Source: Leptotrichia shahii
GTDB lineage: Bacteria > Fusobacteriota > Fusobacteriia > Fusobacteriales > Leptotrichiaceae
Assembly: GCF_008327825.1 (NCBI RefSeq)
Contig: NZ_AP019827.1
Location: 620,001-684,000 of the forward strand
Reading direction: 5' to 3'
Length of the DNA stretch: 64,000 bases
Shown here: positions 55,439-63,231 of the stretch, one piece after another
How the letters are laid out: every line of letters begins with the position of its first letter
How positions within the stretch are numbered: position 1 is the stretch's first letter
Made by a program: the position numbers and the translations under genes
The notes under the pieces: generated by a model
Databases searched by the model: none
Told to the model about the DNA's origin: nothing
What the model saw: only the letters and a program-made list of their open reading frames with translations

Positions 55439-56326
55439 ATGGCAATTATTGCAGCAGTTGAAGCTGGGGGAACTAAATTTATTTGTGGATTGGGGACAGA
55501 AGATGGAAAGGTTATAGACAGAATAAGTATTCCAACTACAACGCCAAAAGAGACTATGGAAAAAGTCGTCGAATATTTTAAGGACAAGGAATTTGATGTA
55601 ATAGGAGTTGGAAGTTTTGGACCAATTGATCCTGTAAAAGGTTCTAAAACTTATGGATATATTACAAAAACTCCAAAACCTTACTGGAGTGATTATGATT
55701 TAATAGGAGAATTAAAAAAACATTATGATGTTCCAATGGAATTTGATACTGATGTAAATGGAGCGGCACTTGCGGAAAGCTGGTGGGGTGCTGGAGAAAA
55801 TCTTAAAAATGTTATGTATATTACAGTAGGAACTGGAATTGGTGCTGGAGCAGTTGTCGATGGAAAAATGCTTCAAGGGTTAACACACCCTGAAATGGGT
55901 CATATATTTTTAAAAAGACATAAGGATGATAAATTTGAAGGAAGATGTCCTTTTCATAAGGACTGTATGGAAGGAATGGCAGCAGGTCCTGCAATAGAGG
56001 ACAGATGGGGTAAAAAAGGATTTGAACTTGCTGACAGATCTGAAGTTTGGGATATGGAGGCATATTATTTGGCTCAAGCTGTAGTAAATTACATTTTGAT
56101 TTTATCACCACAAAAAATAATTATGGGTGGAGGAGTTATGAAGCAAAAGCAACTGTTCCCATTAATTAGAAAATACGTATTAGAATTTTTGAATGGTTAT
56201 GTTCAAAAAGAGGAAATTTTGGAAAAAATTGATGATTATATTGTTTATCCTGGACTTGGAGATGAAGCAGGATTTGTTGGTTCAATTGCATTAGGAAAAA
56301 TTGCGTTGGAAAATAGTAAAAAATAA
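55439..56326 (+). CDS. ROK-family fructokinase
   Basis: The 295-residue ROK kinase has the ATP-binding start AAVEAGGTKFICGLG. The catalytic region is FDTDVNGAALAE, and VGTGIGAGAVVDGK is the phosphate-binding loop. A zinc-binding cluster (HPEMGHIFLKRH, RCPFHKDCMEGM) follows. The TTTPKETM and zinc pattern fit ROK fructokinases (ScrK/GmuE type). It would phosphorylate fructose or a related hexose. It starts 54 bases after hldE and is probably cotranscribed with it. Confidence 0.85.
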   Translation: MAIIAAVEAGGTKFICGLGTEDGKVIDRISIPTTTPKETMEKVVEYFKDKEFDVIGVGSFGPIDPVKGSKTYGYITKTPKPYWSDYDLIGELKKHYDVPMEFDTDVNGAALAESWWGAGENLKNVMYITVGTGIGAGAVVDGKMLQGLTHPEMGHIFLKRHKDDKFEGRCPFHKDCMEGMAAGPAIEDRWGKKGFELADRSEVWDMEAYYLAQAVVNYILILSPQKIIMGGGVMKQKQLFPLIRKYVLEFLNGYVQKEEILEKIDDYIVYPGLGDEAGFVGSIALGKIALENSKK

Positions 56327-56363
56327 AAATTAATTGATAATTAATCAGGGGGGATTAATTAAA

Positions 56364-57407
56364 ATGAGAAATATTATAAAGGGCAACGAAACCAAAATAA
56401 ACGAAAAAGATTTGCTATCTTTTACTAAAAGCGTGTATTATTTGTTAAATGGTAAAATTTCACTAATTGATACACTTGGAATTATTGCTCAGAATTATGA
56501 TGGAGATTTGAAAAACAGGATAATTCGTACAAAACAGCAAATTGAAAAGGGAGTTTCACTTCATAGGGCTTTTTCTAAAATTACTTTAGATAGAGAATTT
56601 ATGGAAATGATTAAAATTGGGGAAGAAACTGGGAATTTAGAAATAGTTTTTAAGAATTTGTATGAAAAGTATGAATTTAATCAGAAAATAAAAAAAGATA
56701 TAAAAAATTTAAGTATTTATCCATTAACAGTTATAATTACAGCGTTAGTTATTGTATTTATACTGTTAAAGTTTGTTGTACCTAAATTTGTCTTAATTTA
56801 TTCAGATATTGGGCAGGAATTGCCGAAAGTTACACAGATTGTTATAAATATTAGTAAAATAGTTGATAAATATGGAATTATTTTATTGATGACTATAGTT
56901 TTTTTGTTCTTTTGTTTAAAAAAATGGAAAGAGCAAAATGAGAAGATTTTTGAAAGAAAAATTTTAGGAATAAAAGTTATTGGAAAAATGTATAAAAATA
57001 TTTGTATATTAAATTTTACGAGAAATATGTATTCTTTGACAGATGCTAATGTTCCGTTAATTCAATCCCTAAAAATGTGTACAAATTCTAAAAGCTATGT
57101 TTTAAATGAAGAGCTGAAAAAAATTATTTTGAAAATAGAAAAAGGTGAGAGTATTCAAAAATCATTTAAAAATACAACTTTTTTTGACAATGAGTACATA
57201 AGTTTTCTCACAATTGGAGAAAAGACTGGGGAAATGAAAATATCATTTTTTAACCTAAATGAAATTTATTACGAAAAAGTTAGTGAAAAGATAAAATGGA
57301 TTTTGAAAATGTTTGAGCCACTTTCAATAATTTTTATTGGAATAATTATTGGGTTGATCGTATTTTCAGTTATGTTGCCTATTTTTAAAATGGGGGAAAT
57401 GTTGTAA
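56364..57407 (+). CDS. PilC/GspF-like inner-membrane platform protein
   Basis: I chose the ATG at 56364 because GGGGGG (56347-56352) is about 11 bases ahead; the frame is open 30 bases further up. The 347-residue product has two repeats of the T2SSF domain: KTRIRTKQQIEKGVSL-like helices, then FMEMIKIGEETGNLE, and FISFLTIGEKTGEMK-like in the second half. Three membrane segments are present. It anchors fibre assembly and contacts the ATPase. It is separated from the other pilus genes by the two sugar kinases. No PilB/GspE ATPase follows. Confidence 0.88.
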   Translation: MRNIIKGNETKINEKDLLSFTKSVYYLLNGKISLIDTLGIIAQNYDGDLKNRIIRTKQQIEKGVSLHRAFSKITLDREFMEMIKIGEETGNLEIVFKNLYEKYEFNQKIKKDIKNLSIYPLTVIITALVIVFILLKFVVPKFVLIYSDIGQELPKVTQIVINISKIVDKYGIILLMTIVFLFFCLKKWKEQNEKIFERKILGIKVIGKMYKNICILNFTRNMYSLTDANVPLIQSLKMCTNSKSYVLNEELKKIILKIEKGESIQKSFKNTTFFDNEYISFLTIGEKTGEMKISFFNLNEIYYEKVSEKIKWILKMFEPLSIIFIGIIIGLIVFSVMLPIFKMGEML

Positions 57408-57619
57408 ATATCAAATGAAAAATATAAAAAATTAAAATTGAAAATTAGAATTTTGGATTTAACACAAATAACTTTATTCTTCATTATTAAAATATAGAAT
57501 TTATTATGAATTTTATTAGTAAAGAGGAAGAAAGATTTCTTATAAGCAAATAAATAAAATATAATATATGTTTTTAATAAGAGGAATAAGTTGTTTGGTT
57601 TATCTAAAGTAATTTGGAT

Positions 57620-57702
57620 TATAGTAAAGTTTAAAATTAGACTCAAAAGTTATGAGCATGTTACTTAAATTTTATAGGTTTAATTTTAAATGGATGTTAA
57701 TA
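57620..57702 (+). repeat. Family-2 small repeat, shortened
   Basis: TATAGTAAAGTTTAAAATTAGA and AAAAGTTATGA match the left half of the 54109 copy. TTTAATTTTAAATGGATGTTAATAG matches the right half with a deletion between. It is followed six bases later by a family-1 repeat. Confidence 0.55.
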
Positions 57703-57707
57703 GACGA

Positions 57708-57817
57708 TAGATATGTTCGATAACCTAAGTTTTTATCTTTACAAGGGATCAATATTCCTTGCTTCAGAATATTTATTTTACTAAATTCTGAGTTTGTATA
57801 GTTATCAAACAGGTCTA
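57708..57817 (+). repeat. Family-1 palindromic repeat
   Basis: The 110-bp copy has ends TAGATATGTTCGATAAC and GTTATCAAACAGGTCTA (17-bp inverted repeats, 3 mismatches). The core CAAGGGATCAATATTCCTTG is imperfect. It lies between the PilC/GspF-like gene and the O-methyltransferase gene. Confidence 0.8.
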
Positions 57818-57839
57818 ATAAAAGAAAAAAGGAAAATTT

Positions 57840-58484
57840 ATGATAGAAAATTTTATAGAATCATCAAAATATACACAAAATTTGTTTAAAATAAAAAATG
57901 AGATCGTACAGGAAATAAAAAAGGAGAGTTTAGAACAAAATGTCCCGATTATTACAGATGAAGTGCTAAAGTATATGATTTTTACTGCAAGAAATATAAA
58001 AGCGAGAAATGTTTTGGAAATTGGCACGGCGACAGGATATTCAGGACTTTTTTTGGCACAAATCGCTAATGAAAATGATGGATTTTTAACAACAATGGAA
58101 ATTGATGAAATTCGTTATGGAAAAGCTGTGGAAAATTTTAAGAAACTTGGATTATTTGAAAAGAATAAAATGGTTTTTGGAGATGCTTTAAAAGAAATTC
58201 CAAAACTTGATAAGAATATGAAGTATGATTTTATTTTTATTGATGCTTCAAAAGGGCAGTATTTGAAGTTTTTTGAAATGAGTTATGAACTTCTCAATGA
58301 AAATGGAATTATTTTTATTGATAATCTCATGTTTCGTGGACTAGTTGCGGCAGACAAGGAAGAAATTCCAAAAAGATATAAGACAATTGTAAAAAGACTT
58401 AAAGAATTTATAGAAAAATTAAATGAAGAGTATAATTTTGTACTTCTGCCGTTTGGAGATGGAGTTGGAATAGTAAAAAAATAA
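57840..58484 (+). CDS. O-methyltransferase, TrmR/YrrM-like
   Basis: The 214-residue SAM-dependent enzyme belongs to the O-methyltransferase family 3 (catechol-OMT-like). Motif I is NVLEIGTATGYSGLFLAQ and the acidic contact is TMEIDEIRYGKA. The metal-site region is YDFIFIDASKGQYLKFFE, then IIFIDNLMFRGLVA. Firmicute homologues (YrrM/TrmR) methylate 5-hydroxyuridine at tRNA position 34, and this is the best guess. GAAAAAAGGAAAATTT precedes the ATG. Palindromic repeats flank the gene on both sides. Confidence 0.8.
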   Translation: MIENFIESSKYTQNLFKIKNEIVQEIKKESLEQNVPIITDEVLKYMIFTARNIKARNVLEIGTATGYSGLFLAQIANENDGFLTTMEIDEIRYGKAVENFKKLGLFEKNKMVFGDALKEIPKLDKNMKYDFIFIDASKGQYLKFFEMSYELLNENGIIFIDNLMFRGLVAADKEEIPKRYKTIVKRLKEFIEKLNEEYNFVLLPFGDGVGIVKK

Positions 58485-58491
58485 ATCCTGT

Positions 58492-58592
58492 TAGACATAT
58501 TTGGCAATTATTAAATATGGAAAGTATTACTCAAGAAGTCAAACATCTTGTCAAAAATAAAAGAAAAGTATTAAAGTTGTCGAATATATTTA
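58492..58592 (-). repeat. Family-1 palindromic repeat, diverged, tandem to the next
   Basis: The 101-bp copy has ends TAGACATATTTGGCAAT and GTTGTCGAATATATTTA and a worn core (CAAGAAGTCAAACATCTTG). It lies 5 bases before the well-preserved copy at 58598. Confidence 0.65.
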
Positions 58593-58597
58593 TTTAA

Positions 58598-58708
58598 TAG
58601 ATATGTTCGATAACCTAAGTTTTTTATCTATACAAGGGGTCAAGACCCCTTGCTTCAAGATATTTATTTTATTAAATTCTAAGTTTGTATAGTTATCTAA
58701 CAGGTCTA
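58598..58708 (+). repeat. Family-1 palindromic repeat, best-preserved copy
   Basis: The 111-bp copy has ends TAGATATGTTCGATAAC and GTTATCTAACAGGTCTA. The perfect core is CAAGGGGTC-AA-GACCCCTTG (58633-58652). TA occurs at both outer ends. Confidence 0.85.
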
Positions 58709-58764
58709 ATGTTAAAGTGATTTGTATAATTTTGTGAAGATACAAGAAAGAGAAGTGAGGAGAA

Positions 58765-59511
58765 ATGAAATTTCTTTTGTATAATATTCGATATGGGACT
58801 GGAAAATATTTGAATCAGCCGTTTAAGCATATGCGAGGGTATTTGGGACGCTCTGTAAGGCATATATATCGCATTGGGAAATTTATTAATAAATATAAGC
58901 CTGATATTGTGGGACTTGTAGAAGTTGATCTTGGCTCATTTAGAATGTACAGCAGAAATCAGGCTACGCTTCTTGGGAGAATTACGAGAAATAATAATGT
59001 TTATCAGTATAAATATGAGGAAGATTCTAATTATATGAAATTTCCGATGGTGAGAAAGCAGGGGAATGCTTTGCTTTCTAAAAATCCTGTTTTACGAGAA
59101 GAATTTCATTATCTGGATATTGGAATGAAAAAATTGATTATTGAGGTGGAAACGGAAGATGTAGTAGTGTTTCTGGTTCATTTGGCACTTGGGGGAAAAA
59201 CACGACAGAAACAGATTGTTCAGCTTTACAATTTTGTGAAAAACTGCAAAAAGCCAGTTATAGTCGCTGGAGATTTTAATGTGTTCTGGGGTGAAGAGGA
59301 GATTGAAATGTTTTTGCAAGCTTCAAATTTACGAAATATAAATATAAGGAAAGATTTTACTTTTCCAAGCTGGAATCCAAAACGAGAACTTGATTTTATA
59401 CTTTGTTCAGAGGAAATAAAAGTAAAAAGTTATAAAGTTATACAAACTCAGCTTTCAGATCATCTGCCAATATTAGTTGATTTTGAAATTGTAAAATCAG
59501 AAAAAAGATAG
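58765..59511 (+). CDS. Endonuclease/exonuclease/phosphatase-family protein
   Basis: The 248-residue EEP-superfamily hydrolase has KFLLYNIRYGTGK (Asn of the metal site) and KPDIVGLVEVDLGSF (catalytic Glu). VVFLVHLALGGKTRQKQ supplies the His, VIVAGDFNVFWG the Asp-Asn pair, and LSDHLPILVDFE the final Asp-His. It should be a Mg2+-dependent phosphodiesterase or phosphatase acting on DNA, RNA, lipid or other phosphoesters; the target is unknown. No signal peptide is visible. GAAGTGAGGAG precedes the ATG. Confidence 0.88.
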   Translation: MKFLLYNIRYGTGKYLNQPFKHMRGYLGRSVRHIYRIGKFINKYKPDIVGLVEVDLGSFRMYSRNQATLLGRITRNNNVYQYKYEEDSNYMKFPMVRKQGNALLSKNPVLREEFHYLDIGMKKLIIEVETEDVVVFLVHLALGGKTRQKQIVQLYNFVKNCKKPVIVAGDFNVFWGEEEIEMFLQASNLRNINIRKDFTFPSWNPKRELDFILCSEEIKVKSYKVIQTQLSDHLPILVDFEIVKSEKR

Positions 59512-59581
59512 TTTTTTGTTCATAAAATCTAAATCATTAATTTTGTTAATGGTATCATTAAAAACTTATATATTTGATATA

Positions 59582-59610
59582 TTGATTTTGTATTATTTTT
59601 CTGCTATAAT
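59582..59610 (+). promoter_or_regulatory. Promoter of the arg operon leader
   Basis: TTGATT (59582-59587) and TATAAT (59605-59610) are separated by 17 bp. The start near 59617 would give a leader of about 270 bases before argC. Confidence 0.75.
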
Positions 59611-59653
59611 AGATTTATCAAAAAATAAATTAAAATGATAGGAGGAAAAGATT

Positions 59654-59728
59654 ATGAAAATGATAAGAAGGATAAGGGATAATAAATTTGCACAATTTAA
59701 TTATAAACCCTTGTCAGATGGTGTATAA
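59654..59728 (+). CDS. Candidate Arg-codon leader peptide of the arg operon (24 aa)
   Basis: AGGAGG (59640-59645) is 8 bases before the ATG. The peptide begins MKMIRRIRDNKF and ends KPLSDGV. Three of the first eight codons are Arg (AGA, AGG, AGG). It lies within the leader of an arginine biosynthesis operon and is followed by mutually exclusive hairpins, the usual plan of amino-acid attenuation. No other role is apparent for such a short ORF. Confidence 0.6.
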   Translation: MKMIRRIRDNKFAQFNYKPLSDGV

Positions 59729-59794
59729 TCATTTTTATAATGGATTCCTGTTTTACATAAAAATTTTAGTTTTGCCAATGACTTTTGGGTTGTT

Positions 59795-59859
59795 GGCTCT
59801 TTGTTTTTATATACAATTTGTATAATTTTATTTAGAGCCTGTAAAAAGGGCTTTTTTTT
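59795..59859 (+). terminator. Attenuator: terminator and competing antiterminator before argC
   Basis: The terminator is AGCC (59836-59839) paired with GGCT (59849-59852), extended by T-G, with a T-run after. The competing pairing is GGCTCT (59795-59800) with AGAGCC (59834-59839), enclosing a palindrome ATACAA-T-TTGTAT (59811-59823). Both use the same AGCC segment, so they cannot form together. Confidence 0.6.
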
Positions 59860-59884
59860 ATAAAAAAGTAGGGAGATGGTAATT

Positions 59885-60934
59885 ATGATAAAAGTTGGAG
59901 TTATTGGAGCGACTGGGTATGCTGGGCAGCAGCTTGTATGGATATTGAATAATCATAAAGAAGTGGAGATTAAATTTATTTCTTCGTATTCAAATGCTGG
60001 AGAGAATATAAGCGAGGTGTATGAAAATTATAAAAAATATTTTGAGAAGAAATTGATTTCGCAGAAAGAGGCTGAAGAGAGTTTTGGAAAAATTGATGTG
60101 CTGTTTTTGGCATTGCCACATGGATTGTCGGAAAAAATGACTAAGAAGGCACTTGAAAATGATGTAAAAGTTTTTGATCTGGGAGCAGATTTCAGGTTAG
60201 ATGATTCAGAAACTTATGAAAAATGGTATGATGTTAAACATGAGTTTCCTGAAATTAATCAGAGTGCAGTTTATGGCTTACCTGAACTGAATAGGGGAAA
60301 AATAAAGAAAAGTCAAGTCATTGCTTGTCCTGGCTGTTATCCGACATCGGCGATACTAGGGACAGCACCACTTTTGAAAAATAAAGTTGTAAAAACAGAT
60401 AAAATAATAATTGATTCAAAGTCTGGGGTTTCAGGAGCAGGGAGAAATGCGAAAATAGATACAATTTTTACAGAAGTAAATGAAAGTTTTAAGGCTTACG
60501 GAGTTTTAAAGCATAGACATACGCCTGAAATAAAGCAGGAAATGGATAAACTGTCAGAAAGCGATATAAACGTAGTGTTTACTCCGCATTTATTACCGAT
60601 AAATAGAGGGATTCTTTCAACAATTTATTTGGAAGTGAATGAGGAATGGAAGGAGAAGTTGACTGAAGAAAAAATTTATGAAATTTATAATGAGTTTTAT
60701 AAAAATGAGTATTTTATAAGGGTTACTGAAAATTTGCCCGAGATAAAAAATGTAAAAAATAGCAATATTTGTGAAATTGGTGTCCGTTATGACTCGAAAA
60801 CTGGGAATATTATTGTAATTTCTGCGATTGATAACCTTATAAAAGGTGCAGGAGGTCAAGCTGTTCAAAGTATGAATATTATGTTTGAGCTTGAAGAAAA
60901 TATGGGACTGGAATTTTTATCAATGTATATATAA
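59885..60934 (+). CDS. argC: N-acetyl-gamma-glutamyl-phosphate reductase
   Basis: I chose the ATG at 59885, 9 bases after GGGAG; an ATG at 59876 overlaps that site. The 349-residue enzyme has the NADP-binding start KVGVIGATGYAGQQLV and the active Cys in VIACPGCYPTSAILG. It also has the family blocks SKSGVSGAGRNAK and HRHTPEIKQEM. It makes N-acetylglutamate semialdehyde in arginine synthesis. It is the first structural gene of argC-argJ-argB-argD. Confidence 0.96.
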   Translation: MIKVGVIGATGYAGQQLVWILNNHKEVEIKFISSYSNAGENISEVYENYKKYFEKKLISQKEAEESFGKIDVLFLALPHGLSEKMTKKALENDVKVFDLGADFRLDDSETYEKWYDVKHEFPEINQSAVYGLPELNRGKIKKSQVIACPGCYPTSAILGTAPLLKNKVVKTDKIIIDSKSGVSGAGRNAKIDTIFTEVNESFKAYGVLKHRHTPEIKQEMDKLSESDINVVFTPHLLPINRGILSTIYLEVNEEWKEKLTEEKIYEIYNEFYKNEYFIRVTENLPEIKNVKNSNICEIGVRYDSKTGNIIVISAIDNLIKGAGGQAVQSMNIMFELEENMGLEFLSMYI

Positions 60935-60960
60935 GTTAATTTTTAAAAGGAGTGATGTTT

Positions 60961-62181
60961 ATGAAAATAATAAAAGATGGGACAATTACTAATGTTAAAG
61001 GGATAAAGGCGGCAGGAATATCGGCACAGTTGAAAAAAAGCGGGAAAAAAGACTTGGCATTGATTTACAGCGAGAAAAAGGCAGTTTCAGCTGCGGTTTT
61101 TACAAAAAATCTTGTAAAGGCGGCTCCGATTATTTTAAATATGGAAAATATAAAAAATGGAAATACACAGGCGATTATTGTAAATAGCGGGAATGCTAAC
61201 TCGTGTACTGGAGAAACTGGACTTGAAAATGCTAAAAAAATGACAGAATTTGCAGCAAATGAGCTGGGACTCAAAAAAGAGGAGATTTTGGTACAGTCTA
61301 CTGGAATTATTGGGGTTCAGCTGGATATGAAAAAGATAGAAACTGGAATTAGTAAAATTTGCAAGGAAATATCGGAAAATGGGGGAAATGATGCGGCAAC
61401 TGCGATTATGACAACGGATACTTTTACAAAACAAATTTGTGCAGAAATTGAAATAGATGGAAAAACAGTAACAGTTGCAGGAATGGCAAAAGGTTCTGGG
61501 ATGATACATCCAAATATGGCTACAATGCTTGCTTTTACAGTAACGGATGTAAATATTGAAAAATTGTTGCTGCAAAAAATATTTTCCGAAATTACAGATA
61601 GCACATTTAATATGATTTCAGTTGACGGAGATACAAGTACAAATGACATGGCTTGTGTTTTGGCGAATGGACTTGCGGGAAATGAGAAAATTGTTGATGA
61701 AAATACGGATGGATATATTGAATTTAAAGAGGCATTGCATAAAGTAAATGAGGAATTGGCTAAATTAATTGCAAAAGATGGCGAAGGTGCTACAAAATTA
61801 ATTCAAGTTACGACAAATGGCGCAGAAACTCAGAAAGATGCAAAAAAAGTTTCAAAATCAGTTATCACTTCAAGTCTTTTCAAGGCGGCAGCTTTTGGTG
61901 GTGATCCTAATTGGGGAAGAATTTTGTGTGCGGTCGGATATTCAGAGGCAAATTTAAAAACTGATAAAGTTAATATTTTTCTAAAAGCTGGAAATGATAT
62001 GGTTCAAGTTGCGAAAAATGGGATGGCACAAGATTTTGATGTTCCGATGGCTGAGAAAATTTTGAAGGCTGAAACGGTTGAAATAATTATTGAGTTAAAT
62101 GATGGGGAGTTTGAAGCGACTGCTTGGGGATGTGATTTGAGTTATGATTATGTGAAAATTAATGCGGAGTATCATACTTAA
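60961..62181 (+). CDS. argJ: Glutamate N-acetyltransferase / ornithine acetyltransferase
   Basis: I chose the ATG at 60961 after AAGGAG; a GTG at 60952 lies within the ribosome site. The 406-residue proenzyme has the autocleavage site KGSGMIHPNMATMLAF, where the Thr becomes the nucleophile of the beta chain. Further blocks are QTVNSGNAN-like IIVNSGNANSCTG and GDPNWGRILCAVGYS. It recycles the acetyl group between N-acetylornithine and glutamate, which makes a cyclic arginine pathway. Confidence 0.95.
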   Translation: MKIIKDGTITNVKGIKAAGISAQLKKSGKKDLALIYSEKKAVSAAVFTKNLVKAAPIILNMENIKNGNTQAIIVNSGNANSCTGETGLENAKKMTEFAANELGLKKEEILVQSTGIIGVQLDMKKIETGISKICKEISENGGNDAATAIMTTDTFTKQICAEIEIDGKTVTVAGMAKGSGMIHPNMATMLAFTVTDVNIEKLLLQKIFSEITDSTFNMISVDGDTSTNDMACVLANGLAGNEKIVDENTDGYIEFKEALHKVNEELAKLIAKDGEGATKLIQVTTNGAETQKDAKKVSKSVITSSLFKAAAFGGDPNWGRILCAVGYSEANLKTDKVNIFLKAGNDMVQVAKNGMAQDFDVPMAEKILKAETVEIIIELNDGEFEATAWGCDLSYDYVKINAEYHT

Positions 62182-62251
62182 TATTTTTTAAAATTAAATT
62201 TTTGAAAAACTCAAAAAATGAGAAAAATTTTAATAAAAAGAAAGGAAAAAT

Positions 62252-63142
62252 ATGATTTCAAATTTAGATAAAGCAAAAATTTTAGTAAAGGCGTTGCCGT
62301 TCATAAAAAAGTATCATAGTAAAACGATTGTAATTAAATATGGCGGAAGTGCGATGGTCAATCCTGTTGCACGTGAGCAGTTTATTCAAGATGTAGTTCT
62401 TATGAAGTATGTTGGGATAAATCCTGTGATTGTGCATGGTGGCGGGCCTGAGATAAACGAGATGCTTCAAAAAATTGGGAAAGAGAGCAAATTTGTTGCA
62501 GGAAATCGTGTAACTGATGAGGAAACTATGGAGATTGTGGAAATGGTGCTTTCAGGGAAAGTAAATAAAGGAATTGTTGCGGATATTAATAAATATGGCG
62601 GAAAAGCTGTTGGACTTAGTGGAAAAGATGGGAATATGTTGTTTGTTGAGAAGAAGTTTGTTGAAGTTGATGGAGAGAAGGTTGATATTGGGTTCGTTGG
62701 AGAGATTAAGGAAATTAATACGGAAGTTATAAAATTGTTGGAGTCGAATGATGTGATTCCTGTGATTTCGTCTATTGGAGTTGATAAAAATGGTCAGACA
62801 TACAATATTAATGCAGATTATGTGGCAGGTGCGATTGCTGGGAAATTACAAGCTGACAGATTGGTATTTTTGACGGATGTTGATGGAATATTGCTTGATT
62901 ACCATGATAAGCAGACACTTATTGATGAAATTGATGTGAAAAAAGTGAATGATTTAATCGAGCGAGGAATTATTAGTGGTGGAATGTTGCCAAAAGTTAT
63001 GACTTGCTTGAATGCAATTGAAAATGGAGTGGAAAACGTCGTTATTCTAAATGGAAAATTGGAACATTCTATGATTCTTGAGTTGTTTACGGTTGAGGGG
63101 GCTGGAACGTTAATTAGAAAGCATGAAAATTCAAAAAGCTAA
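62252..63142 (+). CDS. argB: N-acetylglutamate kinase
   Basis: The 296-residue amino-acid-kinase-fold protein has IVIKYGGSAMVNP, VIVHGGGPEINEMLQKIG, KFVAGNRVTDEETMEIVEMVL and NADYVAGAIAGKLQADRLVFL. The kinase phosphorylates N-acetylglutamate, the usual feedback point. The long N-terminal helix (LDKAKILVKALPFIKKYH) is of the type that forms arginine-sensitive hexamers, so allosteric inhibition by arginine is possible. AAGAAAGGAAAAAT precedes the ATG. Confidence 0.96.
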   Translation: MISNLDKAKILVKALPFIKKYHSKTIVIKYGGSAMVNPVAREQFIQDVVLMKYVGINPVIVHGGGPEINEMLQKIGKESKFVAGNRVTDEETMEIVEMVLSGKVNKGIVADINKYGGKAVGLSGKDGNMLFVEKKFVEVDGEKVDIGFVGEIKEINTEVIKLLESNDVIPVISSIGVDKNGQTYNINADYVAGAIAGKLQADRLVFLTDVDGILLDYHDKQTLIDEIDVKKVNDLIERGIISGGMLPKVMTCLNAIENGVENVVILNGKLEHSMILELFTVEGAGTLIRKHENSKS

Positions 63143-63231
63143 GATTATTTGAGAAAGCGAAAATATTCTAAAGTTGAAAATTAGAAAATTTTCAAATATC
63201 TGCAATAGAAAATTAAGAAAGAAGTGATAAG

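Noticed and set aside
57708-57817. Family-1 repeats as ordinary terminators only
   Set aside because: The core hairpin could terminate transcription, but shared 17-bp ends, constant length near 110 bp, both orientations and TA edges point to a mobile-type element.
59617-59884. T-box riboswitch upstream of argC
   Set aside because: No T-box sequence of the usual type and no specifier stem-loop were recognisable before the terminator; the small Arg-rich ORF is the simpler reading.
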